Origin: Caprella mutica
Taxonomy: Eukaryota > Arthropoda > Malacostraca > Amphipoda > Caprellidae
Assembly (NCBI GenBank): GCA_947561585.1
Contig: CANNZV010001471.1
Location: 248,001 to 312,000 of the forward strand
Length of the DNA stretch: 64,000 bases
Reading direction: 5' to 3'
Shown here: piece by piece, positions 12,243 to 23,422 of the stretch
Position numbering within the stretch: position 1 is the first letter of the stretch
Layout of the letters: the number at the start of each line of letters is the position of its first letter
Program-made: the position numbers and the translations under genes
The notes under the pieces: generated by a model
Seen by the model: the letters and a program-made list of their open reading frames with translations, nothing else
Database searches by the model: none
Told to the model about the DNA's origin: nothing

Positions 12243-12532
12243 AAAACTATAATGATTATTATAAACGGATGAAGTATATTTTATTGAAATAGTGAGGGGG
12301 TGGAACATTCATTATTCAGTTCAAATTCGTGTAAAAGGATTCTATAGAAATTTAATATTATTATTTATTTATATCCCAATGCATTTATTTGTAAATAAAG
12401 GAATGAAGTTTCATTGCAATTACTTTTTATTTTGATTTAAATGGTTATACATTATACACATATATCATGAGCTACATTCATTTACCTCCTTTAACTATCA
12501 ATGCATGTAGTTGATTTTGAGTGACTGTACAG

Positions 12533-12681
12533 TCGCTAATTTTTCAATCGGGAGATCGTCTGTTATTGTCCATTACGGTAAATATTGATGGTATTTTATC
12601 GTAAAATATCATAATAAAGACATTAGCCTCAGGATTTTTGTAAATATATAATAAATCATTTATTGTATTAGATAGATGATC
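12533..12681 (+). mobile_element. Family B dispersed element, internally deleted
   Basis: It begins CGCTAATTTTTCAATCGG and continues through GATCGTCTGTTATTGTCC and the 7-bp-arm hairpin TATTTTATCGTAAAATA to ATAGATGATC. The segment carrying GTCCGACGAAAGACGATAG, present in other copies, is missing. GTGACTGTACAGTC lies directly upstream and recurs in the palindrome at 12.9 kb. Confidence 0.8.
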
Positions 12682-12895
12682 AATGTTTCACTCCTACTGA
12701 TTAAATAGTCAATCCTCTGAATAGATGAAATGTAGTAAGATGTTCCTGATGAGTAGGCCCAGTGAGAGTACAGGAGGCCTTTCCCAATCCCATACCCTAC
12801 AATGGGATGTACGAACAAAGTACTAATGGGTAATTCGATAGACGTTCTTTATGAATTCCTTGACATGGTGTAGAGCTGTACAGTCACTGTGCACT

Positions 12896-12953
12896 GTACA
12901 GTCACTGTACATTGTACAGTTTATAAAGACTGTACAATGTACAGTGACTGTAC
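12896..12953. repeat. Perfect hairpin, 25-bp arms, 8-base loop
   Basis: Arm 12896-12920 (starts GTACAGTCACTGTAC) is exactly complementary to 12929-12953, with loop TTATAAAG. The stem is built from repeated CTGTACAGTCAC motifs that also occur just upstream at about 12877. It is potentially a foldback element or cruciform-forming site. Confidence 0.9.
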
Positions 12954-15900
12954 CATGCGGGTTATCTACTCCTGTCACAACCAATCAGTCTACGGGTTAA
13001 AAGAATGCAACCATTGGGCAATAGAAGAGTTTGACATCTTTCTCGTATTTCAATAATTGCTTTCATTTATTTCATAACTTTCATTTTTTTATTTATATTA
13101 TTTAATTCATTTCCTCATTTTCTGTATTTCTTACATATCTTTTATTCATTTTATTTTTTACTTCTTTGTTTACATCTTATGTATCTTTTATTTCCCTATT
13201 ATTTTATTTCTTTTTTTTTCACTTTACAACATATTTTATATATTTTGAATCTATGAAATGGATTAGAAGTTTCAATTCTTTGATTAATTGATGATTATCA
13301 TATTATTATTAATTTTTAATAATAATTATTCAAAATTAATTTTAATAATAGATATTATCATTCCTGTCAATCCTCATTATAATTTACTAACATTCAATAC
13401 TGAAATAAAGATTTAACTCTTTATGTTATAGGTATAGTTAGTTAATTATATTGTTAACAATAATTAATTTGCGTTATGATTATTAATGTGGCACCCATGC
13501 ACAGTGTTATGTGAACACTGAAACAACCAAGAGAGATAAAAAAAACAATATATTTGAATAATAATTATAATAGCATTTAATAGTATTAACTTCATTTGAA
13601 TGATTTTTTCATAATTCTGTTCGATGATTATATTCATTACCGAAATTATCAATAAAAATATTAAGGTTAAAATTTTACTAAAATACATTGTTTTGAATTT
13701 GGTTAAATTCTGAGTTATTGGACGGTTACACAAAATAAATATAATAATTAACTAATAGAGTTAAGATTTTGTTAGATTAGTTGTTAGATTTTATACATTT
13801 TCTGAAATTCTTCTAAAATTAGGCTACATTTAATATATCATTTTATATGAGATTTATTATTTATTATTTTACAGAAACCATCGTTTAGAAATTATTATTT
13901 ATATCATAGAAATGTTCATTAATATTTTTATAAATTAATAATAATATATTCCTATCAAAACAGCAAAGGTATTTCGATAACTCTAACAAAATCACGCACA
14001 AAAAATGTAGTTAAAATTAGATGAATTAAATATAACATCAATTTAATTTGCTATCTTTTTTTAGCTTAGAAATAATCATTTTAACTAACTAGTAAAGAAC
14101 TAGGATCGACTTACCCCTTTGAAATAGATACTCTATCTATTTACAGTGTAAATCTCTCGGTAGGGATTTCTAAATCAATGACACTGTGTAATTATGCAGT
14201 TAAAATGCATTGCAATAAGCTTAAGTGATAGGTATATATTGTAATATGCATTGCTATTGATTTCTATCACCCATAATATCATATAGAGTTAGAAGCTGAA
14301 AAATAATAAGTTAGAGGCTGAAAAATGGTGAAAAAGGCTATTTGTCACTGTGAAGTAATTTTAAATGTGTGAGATAGTTTTAACTGAAATTTGTCGTTAA
14401 TTTTAATATTTGCAATAAGTATAATCAATGTTTGTTTAATGTTAGACTTGGTTAAAGGTTTGAGATAATTGTAATAATTTTTTTTAATTTTGAAGGTTTG
14501 AAATAGTTATAATTAAGCTTTATTAAGTTTAAAAATTTGAGATAATTCTTTTAAACGTTTATTTGTAATTTTAAAGAACAGAATATACTTTGTCTAATTT
14601 GATAATTATCTACCAATAATTTTCTAACATTAAAATTATGTTGTTCTAAAGCGCAATAATTTCGGGTGATTTATAATAATATTTTATTTTAAAGCAACTA
14701 ACCAAATAATTCAATTAAAATTAATTTTAATTATGAATCCACTCGTCTGTGCAATTAATATTATTTAAAAAACAATCGAAGTCATGTTAATTTAGTCCCA
14801 TATTAATTTCACCAGGTCTTTCTACTATCAAACCCTGTACTATGATATCAAAGAAATCATTATCAATAATGAGGTTTACCTCAGCTAGAACAATATAGCT
14901 TTGTATCACTTCATTATAAGGTATATCCTCCATTCGAAAGAGTCTTTTCCATTGCAAAGTTACGAGACTAAATACTTTAGTTTGAGGGGGTTAGCACGCT
15001 CTCAGCTAGCGGAGACCTATTAACCATTTCCGTGTAATGGTCCACACACAAAAACAAGTTAAGTGGAGCTGGCTGAGTTTGTGGCCTGAGGCTATGTCGT
15101 GAGACAAGCCTCGGACCATTCGTGAGATATGCCCATACAGCTAAAACCTACCAACAAAAACCTGACACAGAGAAGAAAATATTAAACAGGCGGTTTGGTC
15201 CTGGAGAGATGGCTTTTTAGCTATCATTATCTTTGGTAAGAGCTGAGGAGAGACTGCATCGCATTTTCTCTAAAGTACGGCCAGTACTTTATGGTTCATA
15301 GATTATGATGGCCTGGTGCGTCTGAAGAGATTTTCCTCTGATGGAATACGTTTCTACTTTGAACATCAAGAAGTTCTTGGGAAACTGAATGGCTTAACAT
15401 TTGGCTGCGAGATTTATTTCGAAATTTATCATGTTATCGTTATATAGAATGTACAAATGTAATGTGGAATATACCTAAAAAGTTATATATGGAATACCCA
15501 TGCACTTATATAGATATATACTTGTCATTTTGATGAAAGTGTTTTTAAAATAACACCGAATGTACTTTTAGGTTTCAAGTTTTTGAGTAGCAAGATGTCT
15601 TTTCATCGTATTGAAAAGGGAGTCTATATATAATTTACCACTTTTACCTGACGATGAATAGACATCTTCCAATTCTAAAGCTTCAAACCTTAAAATATCT
15701 TCAACGTAAATATTTTAATAAACCTCTTATAGTGATACGGAAATAGCAACGAGTATGAATCACTTCAATATGATACTTGTTTATTATACCATGTAATTGA
15801 TTCGTAGATGCAATTATTTATTTTATAATTTTAGCCTTTTTATAGTTATTTTATAAACGAGGTACTATAATATCAATATTTACTTTATTTATCTAAACTA

Positions 15901-16540
15901 TCTAATTATAAAACAGTTTATTAATAATATTTGTATTTGATATTTTTAATTTATGAAAAAAGCTTAAGGCATTTTTATAGCTAAATTTATATTTGTTACG
16001 AATTGTTCAGAAGAACAAATTAACTTTATTTGCTGTAGCAGATATACATGAATATTTATAGACCAGAAAATATAATTTATAGCTCCTTTTTATATATTAA
16101 CATTATTGAAATTTGTTATACGTTCACTTGATATCTTCACAAGAAAATAAATAAGCAATTTAGAGATCATGTCCATCCTTTGATCTCTCTTTAGTTAAAT
16201 CAATAGTCAAAAATAGCAGAAATAATTCTTCTGCCGAAAGAACAGTTTTGATGGAATGCAAGTTGATAAAAGAGTCAGTGAATGAAATTGTTCTAAAAAT
16301 AATCCGCTAGATTTTAGTCGATATATTGTACTGTAAATTTGTTATCTTTTATTTACAGTTCAAAGTAAATTTTACTAAAATATCCTCTATGTGTATAATT
16401 TAAAATGGAACATCGTATAAGAGAGTATATTAACTTTGTTTCTCTGGTTGCCAATAGTGTTCGAATCCTTGGTTTGCACTGAGCCATCAACTCAGAGTTC
16501 TTTCGTTTGCTCATCAAGTGCGAAGTTTGTTGCTCTCATC
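12954..16540. other. Very AT-rich unique stretch
   Basis: The largest stretch without a called element. It contains T-rich runs near 13080-13220, a short 22-bp duplication at about 14289-14330 (TTAGAAGCTGAAAAAT-like), and loosely repeated TTTGAGATAATT motifs at 14380-14540. 14990-15360 is less AT-rich. No gene, RNA or transposon end is recognisable. Confidence 0.4.
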
Positions 16541-16709
16541 AGACGAAGTGAGAAAGGATTCGAACGAAGTAGAAGAGGATTCGAACGAAGTAGGAAAGAG
16601 GTTTCAAACGAAGTGGGAAAGGTTTCAAATGAAGTAGGAAAGAGGTTTTAAACGAAGTGGGAAAGATTCGAACGAAGTAGGAAAGAGGGTTCAAACAAAG
16701 TGGGAAAGC
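16541..16709. repeat. Diverged tandem repeat, ~18-25 bp units, ~7 copies
   Basis: Units share TTCGAACGAAGTAGGAAAG or TTTCAAACGAAGTGGGAAAG with length variation. Open frames on both strands through it (16436-16651 plus, 16539-16784 minus) repeat an Arg/Ser/Glu or Phe/Leu/Pro pattern and are periodicity artefacts. Confidence 0.85.
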
Positions 16710-17624
16710 CCTCCATTGCGAATATACCTCCCAAGATAAACAAATTTGGACCGTGAGTGTGAATCTCAGCAGAATGATCTTCACATCATTTCGACCATTG
16801 AATTAGAATATTGAAGGGGAGAAGCCCAAAACATAGTAGTAGTTTACGGTTTTCGAAGAAGTGGAAAATTTGAAGTTTTTGGATTGGGATGCACCTTGTA
16901 GATGTGTATTGGCTTTTTGGATTGTAATCGAAATACCCGAGTGATATTTCATCGCAAGAATGAAAAATTGAACAGAATTGAAGATATGGTAGTAATATAA
17001 AAATTAGTAATGAATAAGAAAAAAACTGAAACCAAATATACTAATATTAACTGTTGATAAAATTCATTACAAATATCAATGAAAAGTGACTAAATTGTGA
17101 ATTTTTCTACTAAAAGCGAAGCAGGATATAAATATCATTTAATTATTTATTTCTATTGCGAATTAATGTTTCCGATAAAAGTTACCTAACTAGTACTGCA
17201 TTTTATAGCAAGGTAGTTCCAAATGCCTTCCATTCAATACCACTGATATAAATAATATTAAATATAAAGTTCACCTCCTTACATAAGAAATATATTACAA
17301 CGATACACGAAAGATGTACCATATAGTTAAGTGTTACAAAAGATATAGTTACTCCTCACACAGTTTTTTTTTGTTTGCCTACACATCAAGGTATAGCCTG
17401 CATACTGTTTGGTTCCCATTGCATAGGTGCTATTAATTCTCCCTCAAAGTTGTCAATAGCTTTCATGCAGTTGTGTCTAATACACCGAGTGATGGAGAGA
17501 GTGTGTAAGAGCGAGATGGCCAAAATTAGGTACAAGAATGGGGCCTGGGGCAATGTCGTGACTTACAAATGATAGCGTGGAGTCAGGCGTGTGTGATATG
17601 CGCTTGTATGTGAACTATCCAGAA
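16710..17624. other. Unique stretch, no supported gene
   Basis: A 65-codon plus-strand frame at 17375-17572 lies in a locally GC-richer patch but shows no domain. No transposon ends were seen. Confidence 0.35.
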
Positions 17625-18068
17625 AACGTGGGACTATTGGACAGAATACGTGGGACTAGTGGACAAATTACGTGGACTAACGGACAGATTACGTGGGACT
17701 AGTGGACAGATTACGTGGGACTAGTGGACAGATTACGTTGGACTAGTGGACAGATTACGTTGGACTAGTGGACAGATTACGTGGGACTAGTGGACAGATT
17801 ACGTTGGACTAGTGGACAGATTACGTGGGACTAGTGGACAGATTACGTTGGACTAGTGGACAGATTACGTGGGACTAGTGGACAGATTACGTGGGACTAG
17901 TGGACAGATTACGTGGTACTAGTGGACAGATTACGTGGGACTAGTGGACAGATTACGTGGGACTAGTGGACAGATTTCGTGGACTAGTGGACAAATTACG
18001 TGGGACTAGTGGACAGATTTAGTGGACTAGTGGACAGATTTCGTGGGACTAGTGGACAAATTACGAGG
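17625..18068 (+). repeat. Minisatellite, 22-bp unit, ~20 copies
   Basis: Each unit contains GACTAGTGGACAGATTACGT, with the variant positions ACGTGGG, ACGTTGG and TTCGTGG. The unit holds the palindrome ACTAGT and, in most copies, TACGTGG. It degrades at both edges, as expected of slippage-driven growth. Confidence 0.95.
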
Positions 18069-18926
18069 AATTTAAAAAAGAATTTCATTCCTGGAAACTT
18101 ATTTTGTTATTAAATAGATTTCAGTTATAAATTTCAAAGTATTTGTTCAACATTTCGAATGGGTTCACATACTGATCTGTAAGATCAATTTCTATTCTTT
18201 TTCTTGTACATTATATCAGAGGAATAGAAAGACACGAAATTCTGAGTCAGGTCTTGTGTTTTGGCCCCAGGGATCAAATATGGATAAAAACATGGCCCAG
18301 CCTATTAAGATATTCCCAGAACCAGTCATCATCTAAATGTACACTGAATATCTATATGAATAATATATGTGATAAATATATGTATTACAATATAACATTT
18401 CCAGTTTTCGTTCTCCTCTAGAAGCTTTCTGTCGATGGAAATACTTCAAAGCGAATAAGATTGCTCCTGTGTTTGATATCAAATTGGATTGGCGCTCATT
18501 ATTAAAATACGTTGAACTTATTACATATCATGAGAGTTCTTAGGGTATAATCCAAATTGATAAATCTAACGTAATATAACATTTGTATGAAGCCTTTCAT
18601 TGTAGTGTCCTATGAACTTCCTTTAAAGCGATTTGCTTGTGTTATAGCTGAAAGCAGATTGAGATGATTAGCAAAGTTGGAGGAATGGATTTGGACATGG
18701 TTGATAAGAAGTAATGGGTGCTGGAATCAGTTTAAATCCCGAAGCCAATCGAAAAGCTCTCTAACCGCGTCTGTATCCAGATTGGGGCTTTGTTTATGAA
18801 CTCCTGCAAAATGCAGTCGACACAAGACTGAACGGTGAAGTTTATGAAGACAAATTACAGCAAGAAGGTAGAGGAGAGGGAGAAGGGGGGGGGGGAAGTT
18901 TGAAGAGACCCATTGATAGTTGACTC
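18069..18926. other. Unique stretch with an 11-base G run
   Basis: Ordinary AT-rich DNA. 18885-18895 is a run of 11 G. No gene was seen. Confidence 0.35.
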
Positions 18927-18986
18927 TGGAGAATACTTGTGGAGAATACTTGTGGAGAATACTTATGGAGAATACTTGTGGAGAAA
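18927..18986 (+). repeat. Short tandem repeat, 15-bp unit, ~4 copies
   Basis: TGGAGAATACTTG repeats with a 15-bp period. TGGAGAA also occurs in the unit of the large 26-bp array at 23.4 kb. Confidence 0.85.
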
Positions 18987-19344
18987 ACTCTTACTTCTTG
19001 AAAAGAAGAGGTGAGTGAGAAATATTATCGTTTTTAACTCCATGCATAAATAGGTACACAACTTAGAAAAAAGATGGTTTTGTAAGTTCCCATCAGAATG
19101 TAAAATGAAGTCATTGACTTGTTGAACAAGAATGCAAATGGGTTATATTGAGTCTCACATACATAAAAATAATACACTTTTGTTGTTTTTGTTGTATTCA
19201 ATATAGTATGAAATCTATTTAGCTTTGGCTCATATTTGATAGTTTTTTTTTTTGCTGTTATCATAAGGTGTATATGGAAGTGTGAGGTATTTATCCTACT
19301 TCATTAAAGACAGCTTACTGACTTTTTCTGACTTTGAGTTTAAA

Positions 19345-19491
19345 TTGGAACGATTCTACTTTTTCATCATATATAAGAAAAAGGTCTATAGTAATTTGTA
19401 TTATTAACTATAAAGTAAATAGCAATTAGTATTTACTTTTTACTATATAGATCAAAAAGGAGGAATTGTCCGATAAATCGTAATTACTCCA
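19345..19491. mobile_element. Diverged family A element
   Basis: The right arm GTCCGATAAATCGTAATTAC (19469-19488) matches the family A end. The left arm is recognisable only as a TTTTTCATCATATATAAG segment. Termini have decayed. Confidence 0.5.
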
Positions 19492-20239
19492 ATATTCAGA
19501 ATCACAATTGATGGTCGTTGAACATTGATATTGAAAACATGTTACCGTTGAACTAAAAAGCTGAATACAATGGAAGTTTTTGACTATACTTGGATATCAA
19601 TGAAATGTTTATATTTAGTTACCCATTATACTAAACTTATACTAGCTGTTCTGTCCTGAAATTACCAGTTTGGTAATTGCAATTGATGGAACGAATATAA
19701 TATATCTATTCCATCTATATCCAAATTTTAATCTTAACTATATTCATACATTTTTAAAACATGAAATTCTATCAATTTATGTAACGATCTGCCGATTCTA
19801 AATATTCACCTGGGTTCTTTCCATACATTTTTCTTAAAATAGTACTCTACCTAACACCACATGTGTGACTATCTATAACCTCCATCTAGCTTTACTTTCA
19901 TTACTATCCGTTACGTCTAATTATATCTCTGAGTCCTATATCTGTGCAATATAGAAAATAAAAAGCATTAAACATGGCATGGTACAAACACACACGGAGA
20001 ATCACCTCACGAACCACACTGTTCCAAAAGGAACAAAAAGTGAAACCATGCGACTTAAAAGGTCTGCAATTGCAGTGTTCATGCCTTATAATATGGAATA
20101 TGGTTAGGTATTTTATTCAGACAATCTACAGCTATTTTATTACGAAATTCAGAGAATAATCACTTATATTCTTCATACTGTTTTAAGTCAATTTTAAATT
20201 ACATTGTAAAAGAAAAACCATATACAATCCGGTTTCAAT
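19492..20239. other. AT-rich spacer
   Basis: Unique DNA. A short frame at 19974-20159 has no domain. ATTACCAGTTTGGTAATT near 19661 is a small palindrome. Confidence 0.35.
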
Positions 20240-21023
20240 TGACGTCAGATTTTATTTCAAAGTCCAGCCTTCACGTCGTCCAATATAATATTTATACGTC
20301 GTATTTTTCTACATCAAAAACACAATATCCGAACACATGAAATGCAAGAATTCATCCACCATTTTATTTGCATATGCAACCTCGGAACAATAACAAACTA
20401 ATATAGAAATTGGAACATAAAAGTCGGATTCCTTTGAGCCAAACATGTGATGTTGCTCTTGACGTCACAGTCTAAGATTCTCCTCTTTAATCAATGCTAA
20501 CATTTCATTGAAGAGATGAAACTAAAAAAGAAAGCAACCTACGATGGCAACAGTCTTAACTAGAGCATTTATATGATATATAATTGCCACATGAATACCA
20601 ATGCAAGCACTATTTATAAACTATTTTTACTCGTCTGTACAATTTTGAATTTAAATGAATATTATATATTTATGAAATGTTAAACTATGAAGTCAGTAAA
20701 TGTATAATTGTATATATAATTATTATTTATTTATATACTCTATATTTGGATTAAACTTCAAGTTAAAGAACTGTTCCACATCTTCGATCATGAAGAAAAA
20801 AACTGTATAGTGATTAAAATTAAAGTAAAATAATAATTATTATATTTTTTATATATACAAGAGTCTGATATATAACTTGTAATTCTTTTCTCATGATATA
20901 GATCTTTTCAATCATTTATCTGTTATACATAGGTACGTCCTTGGATTTTTCTACGGTAAGATATATATTTTATTAGTTTGTATACATATCAAAACACTGA
21001 AACTCACTCCAAAGATGACGTCA
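20240..21023. promoter_or_regulatory. Cluster of three perfect CRE palindromes
   Basis: TGACGTCA occurs exactly at 20240-20247, 20460-20467 and 21016-21023, with one more in the window at 42061. The octamer is the classical CREB/ATF site. At this base composition fewer than one is expected by chance in 64 kb. No transcription unit is identified, so the regulatory role is inference. Confidence 0.35.
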
Positions 21024-21030
21024 TAATATA

Positions 21031-21045
21031 GGGGGGGGGGGGGGG
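21031..21045 (+). repeat. Run of 15 G
   Basis: Uninterrupted homopolymer 8 bases after a TGACGTCA site. Other long G runs lie at 18885-18895 and 47077-47088. All three are on the plus strand as given. Confidence 0.95.
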
Positions 21046-21299
21046 TTGGACGTTACCATTTTAGGCCCAATTGGTCCGGACCTCCCAGTACTGAGACGTC
21101 TTGGTTAGATGGGCAAATTGGGACATAATGAACTCCATGCTAACACTTGTGTCCGTAAATCAAACTTAACTTATAATTACTGATAATCGCAGTTAAGATT
21201 TATTATCACGATTATCGTTAGTCTTTCGGGTTGTTTGTAGTAAAAGGTAAATATATTAGATTAGTTCATTGAGTGATGATATTAATTATTTGGCAGTGA

Positions 21300-21446
21300 G
21301 GTAAATTACGAATTATCAGTCAGTTTCACATCTTCGGTCATATAAGAAAAAACGATATTATAACTGAAATTTTATTTTTAATTTTAATATAGTTTTTTCA
21401 TTTATGACCGAAGATGTGAAACTGACCGATAAATCGTAACTTACCC
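21300..21446. mobile_element. Family A element, near full length
   Basis: The arms read GGTAAATTACGAATTATC and TAACTTACCC, enclosing CACATCTTCGGTCATAT and its complement, so about 50 bp at each end are complementary. TA follows the right end. The central hairpin of the 2.2 kb copy is absent, replaced by AT-rich sequence. Confidence 0.85.
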
Positions 21447-21957
21447 TAATTGAAATTAAAATGGCGTTATGGAAACCTGTTAGCGAATTGTTAGAGCAAC
21501 AATTGCAGTATTGTTATTATGGGTAATGTAAGTCATTTATCAGATAAATAATTGGTAAAAGTAATAGTTTTTATTTATATATTTATACATCGATATATAT
21601 GGTAAATATATTTACCTTTATTATTGATCTGATCATCAAATTTCAATTTTGTGACACTTTATTAAGTTTTATCATGTTTATTTCAATTAACTTATTCTCT
21701 TTCCATATCTCCATTTGATAATAAATATTTATTTAATTAATTAATATCTCCTGCGGAAATATTCTATTTTCATGTCTTTTATTCTTTTAGCATCAGAAAA
21801 TAAAAATAGAACTGAAATGTGACGAATTTGAAGGTCCGAATGATTTCAGGGAAAAATCCTATGTTATCTTTTCAAAAGATTAAATAGGAAGATAAATATA
21901 AGAAAAAGTATTGCAATTAATAATAGCATATAACAGTAGAAGTTATGAGTTATGAAG

Positions 21958-22162
21958 CACTAGAGTATAGTGAAGGACCTGAGTTATGAAATATTTTCTA
22001 TGTTACAATTATAGAAAACGATATACGGCATGAATTTCGTCACACTTATCCCTCAAAGACTATAGTTTTCCTCCAGGATTTCAATCATAGAAAACTATCA
22101 GTGCACCTGAGTTATGAAGTAACCAATACTTCATAACTCAGGAGTTCACTGTATAACTAGAG
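21958..22162. mobile_element. Palindromic foldback element
   Basis: The left segment, around TATAGTGAAGGACCTGAG (21966), pairs with the right segment at 22122-22162. Within the right half is a perfect 16-bp hairpin, CCTGAGTTATGAAGTA at 22106-22121, with loop ACCAA and its complement at 22127-22142. So three CCTGAGTTATGAA arms exist in about 180 bp. It is non-coding. Confidence 0.7.
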
Positions 22163-22315
22163 TAAGGACTGTCAGTTACTTTCTTCTATTTGGCAAAAAC
22201 ATTTAAAAAGGACAATATTTAAGCGCAATTATCTACAATAACAATAAAGTTATTAATAATAAATAATTATAGTTATCGTGTAGACAGATATTATATATAG
22301 ACTGCTAAATAATAT

Positions 22316-22440
22316 ATTATCGTCTGTTATCACTTACGGTACATATTATTTTTTTTTATCATAAATAACATCATTTCACAGTATAGTAGAGAATGGCCGA
22401 CTAAAGACAAAAACTTTTTTAAATTTGTGATAAATTACAA
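22316..22440 (+). mobile_element. Diverged family B element
   Basis: ATCGTCTGTTATCACTTACGG and later GGCCGACTAAAGACAAAAAC align to the two conserved blocks of family B at the expected spacing. The remainder is decayed. Confidence 0.6.
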
Positions 22441-22887
22441 ATATATTTTGATCATTTCCACTATAGAGGCTGCTTCCTTACTCAGGACTATGACTTCACT
22501 GTAGAGGATTACACTGTAGAGTTGTTCTACTGCAGCTCTACATGGTGAGTAGCGTGGCCCTGTTTTCAGATCTTCTGTCAGTCTGCTCCTTTCGGAAACT
22601 AACAAGCTATTTTTTACAGCCACCACTGAAACAAAAATGGATGATTGCTCTCAGAGAAATAAATATAGGTACTGCATCTCGTGCGTGTATTCGCATGTAG
22701 AACATATTTATTCAGAGTTATATGCTACATATCAAATCGAATGGAAACCTATTCGATATCAACAGATTTTAAATGGATATGTATTATTATTTGGTGATGA
22801 ATATGAGCTGTTGATGTGAAAAAGGAATTAAACAAAAATCGTTAACTAAAGGTTCCACAAAGGAAATTTATATTCATATTCGCAATA

Positions 22888-23080
22888 GGGTAAAACTAAA
22901 ACGGGCACTCGTAGAGCGCATACCTTCGTCGCTGCCGCCTATAAATTACCTTAATCATCCCACAATACTCAATTTATATCTCACCTTTACCTTGACCTTT
23001 GACCTGATCGTTTACATAATCTGATAAACTGGTTCCTGGATAATGACCAATAATCCAACCAAATTTCAGACAATTTGGTT
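22888..23080 (-). repeat. Dispersed repeat C with DR1 motif
   Basis: On the minus strand it contains AGGTCAAAGGTCA (a direct repeat of AGGTCA spaced by one), then GGCGGCAGCGAC and GCGCTCTACGAGTGC. Copies lie at 55255-55375 and 62512-62740. The composition recalls repeats common in invertebrate genomes, but class assignment (SINE, LINE 3' tail or other) is not possible here. Confidence 0.6.
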
Positions 23081-23422
23081 GAAAATAACAATATAGCAAT
23101 AAATCCAACGAAAACATAACTTTCCACATTTTGAATAGGTAACTAATATTTCTCACTCTTATACCACACAATAATAGTTCTCTATATACCACGCATATAG
23201 CAAACATGTAATGTTTTTGCATATAGCACGATGTAAATGTTTCATATACCACCCTTTACCTCTGTCATCATCACAATTGGCCTGGAGTGATGTTCTGTAA
23301 GCCGATTCTTTGCACGATTACAAAGTGTGTACCCTGCGGCCCGTCACGGCGACTTGAACTGGATCGCACCACATGGGGAGACGAGGAACCCAAACGACTT
23401 GCCTCCAGCGAACGTGATGAAC
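23081..23422. other. Spacer before the large array
   Basis: A GC-richer patch at about 23290-23420 (ACCCTGCGGCCCGTCACGG) abuts the 26-bp array. No frame or RNA is recognised. Confidence 0.35.

Noticed and set aside
16436..16651. 71-codon frame with hydrophobic N-terminus and basic repeats
   Set aside because: The second half is the diverged tandem repeat at 16541-16709 and the first half has no recognisable motif.
22435..22819. Divergent pair of ~60-codon frames with a 10-bp gap
   Set aside because: No domain and no promoter features. Chance frames of this size are common in this window.
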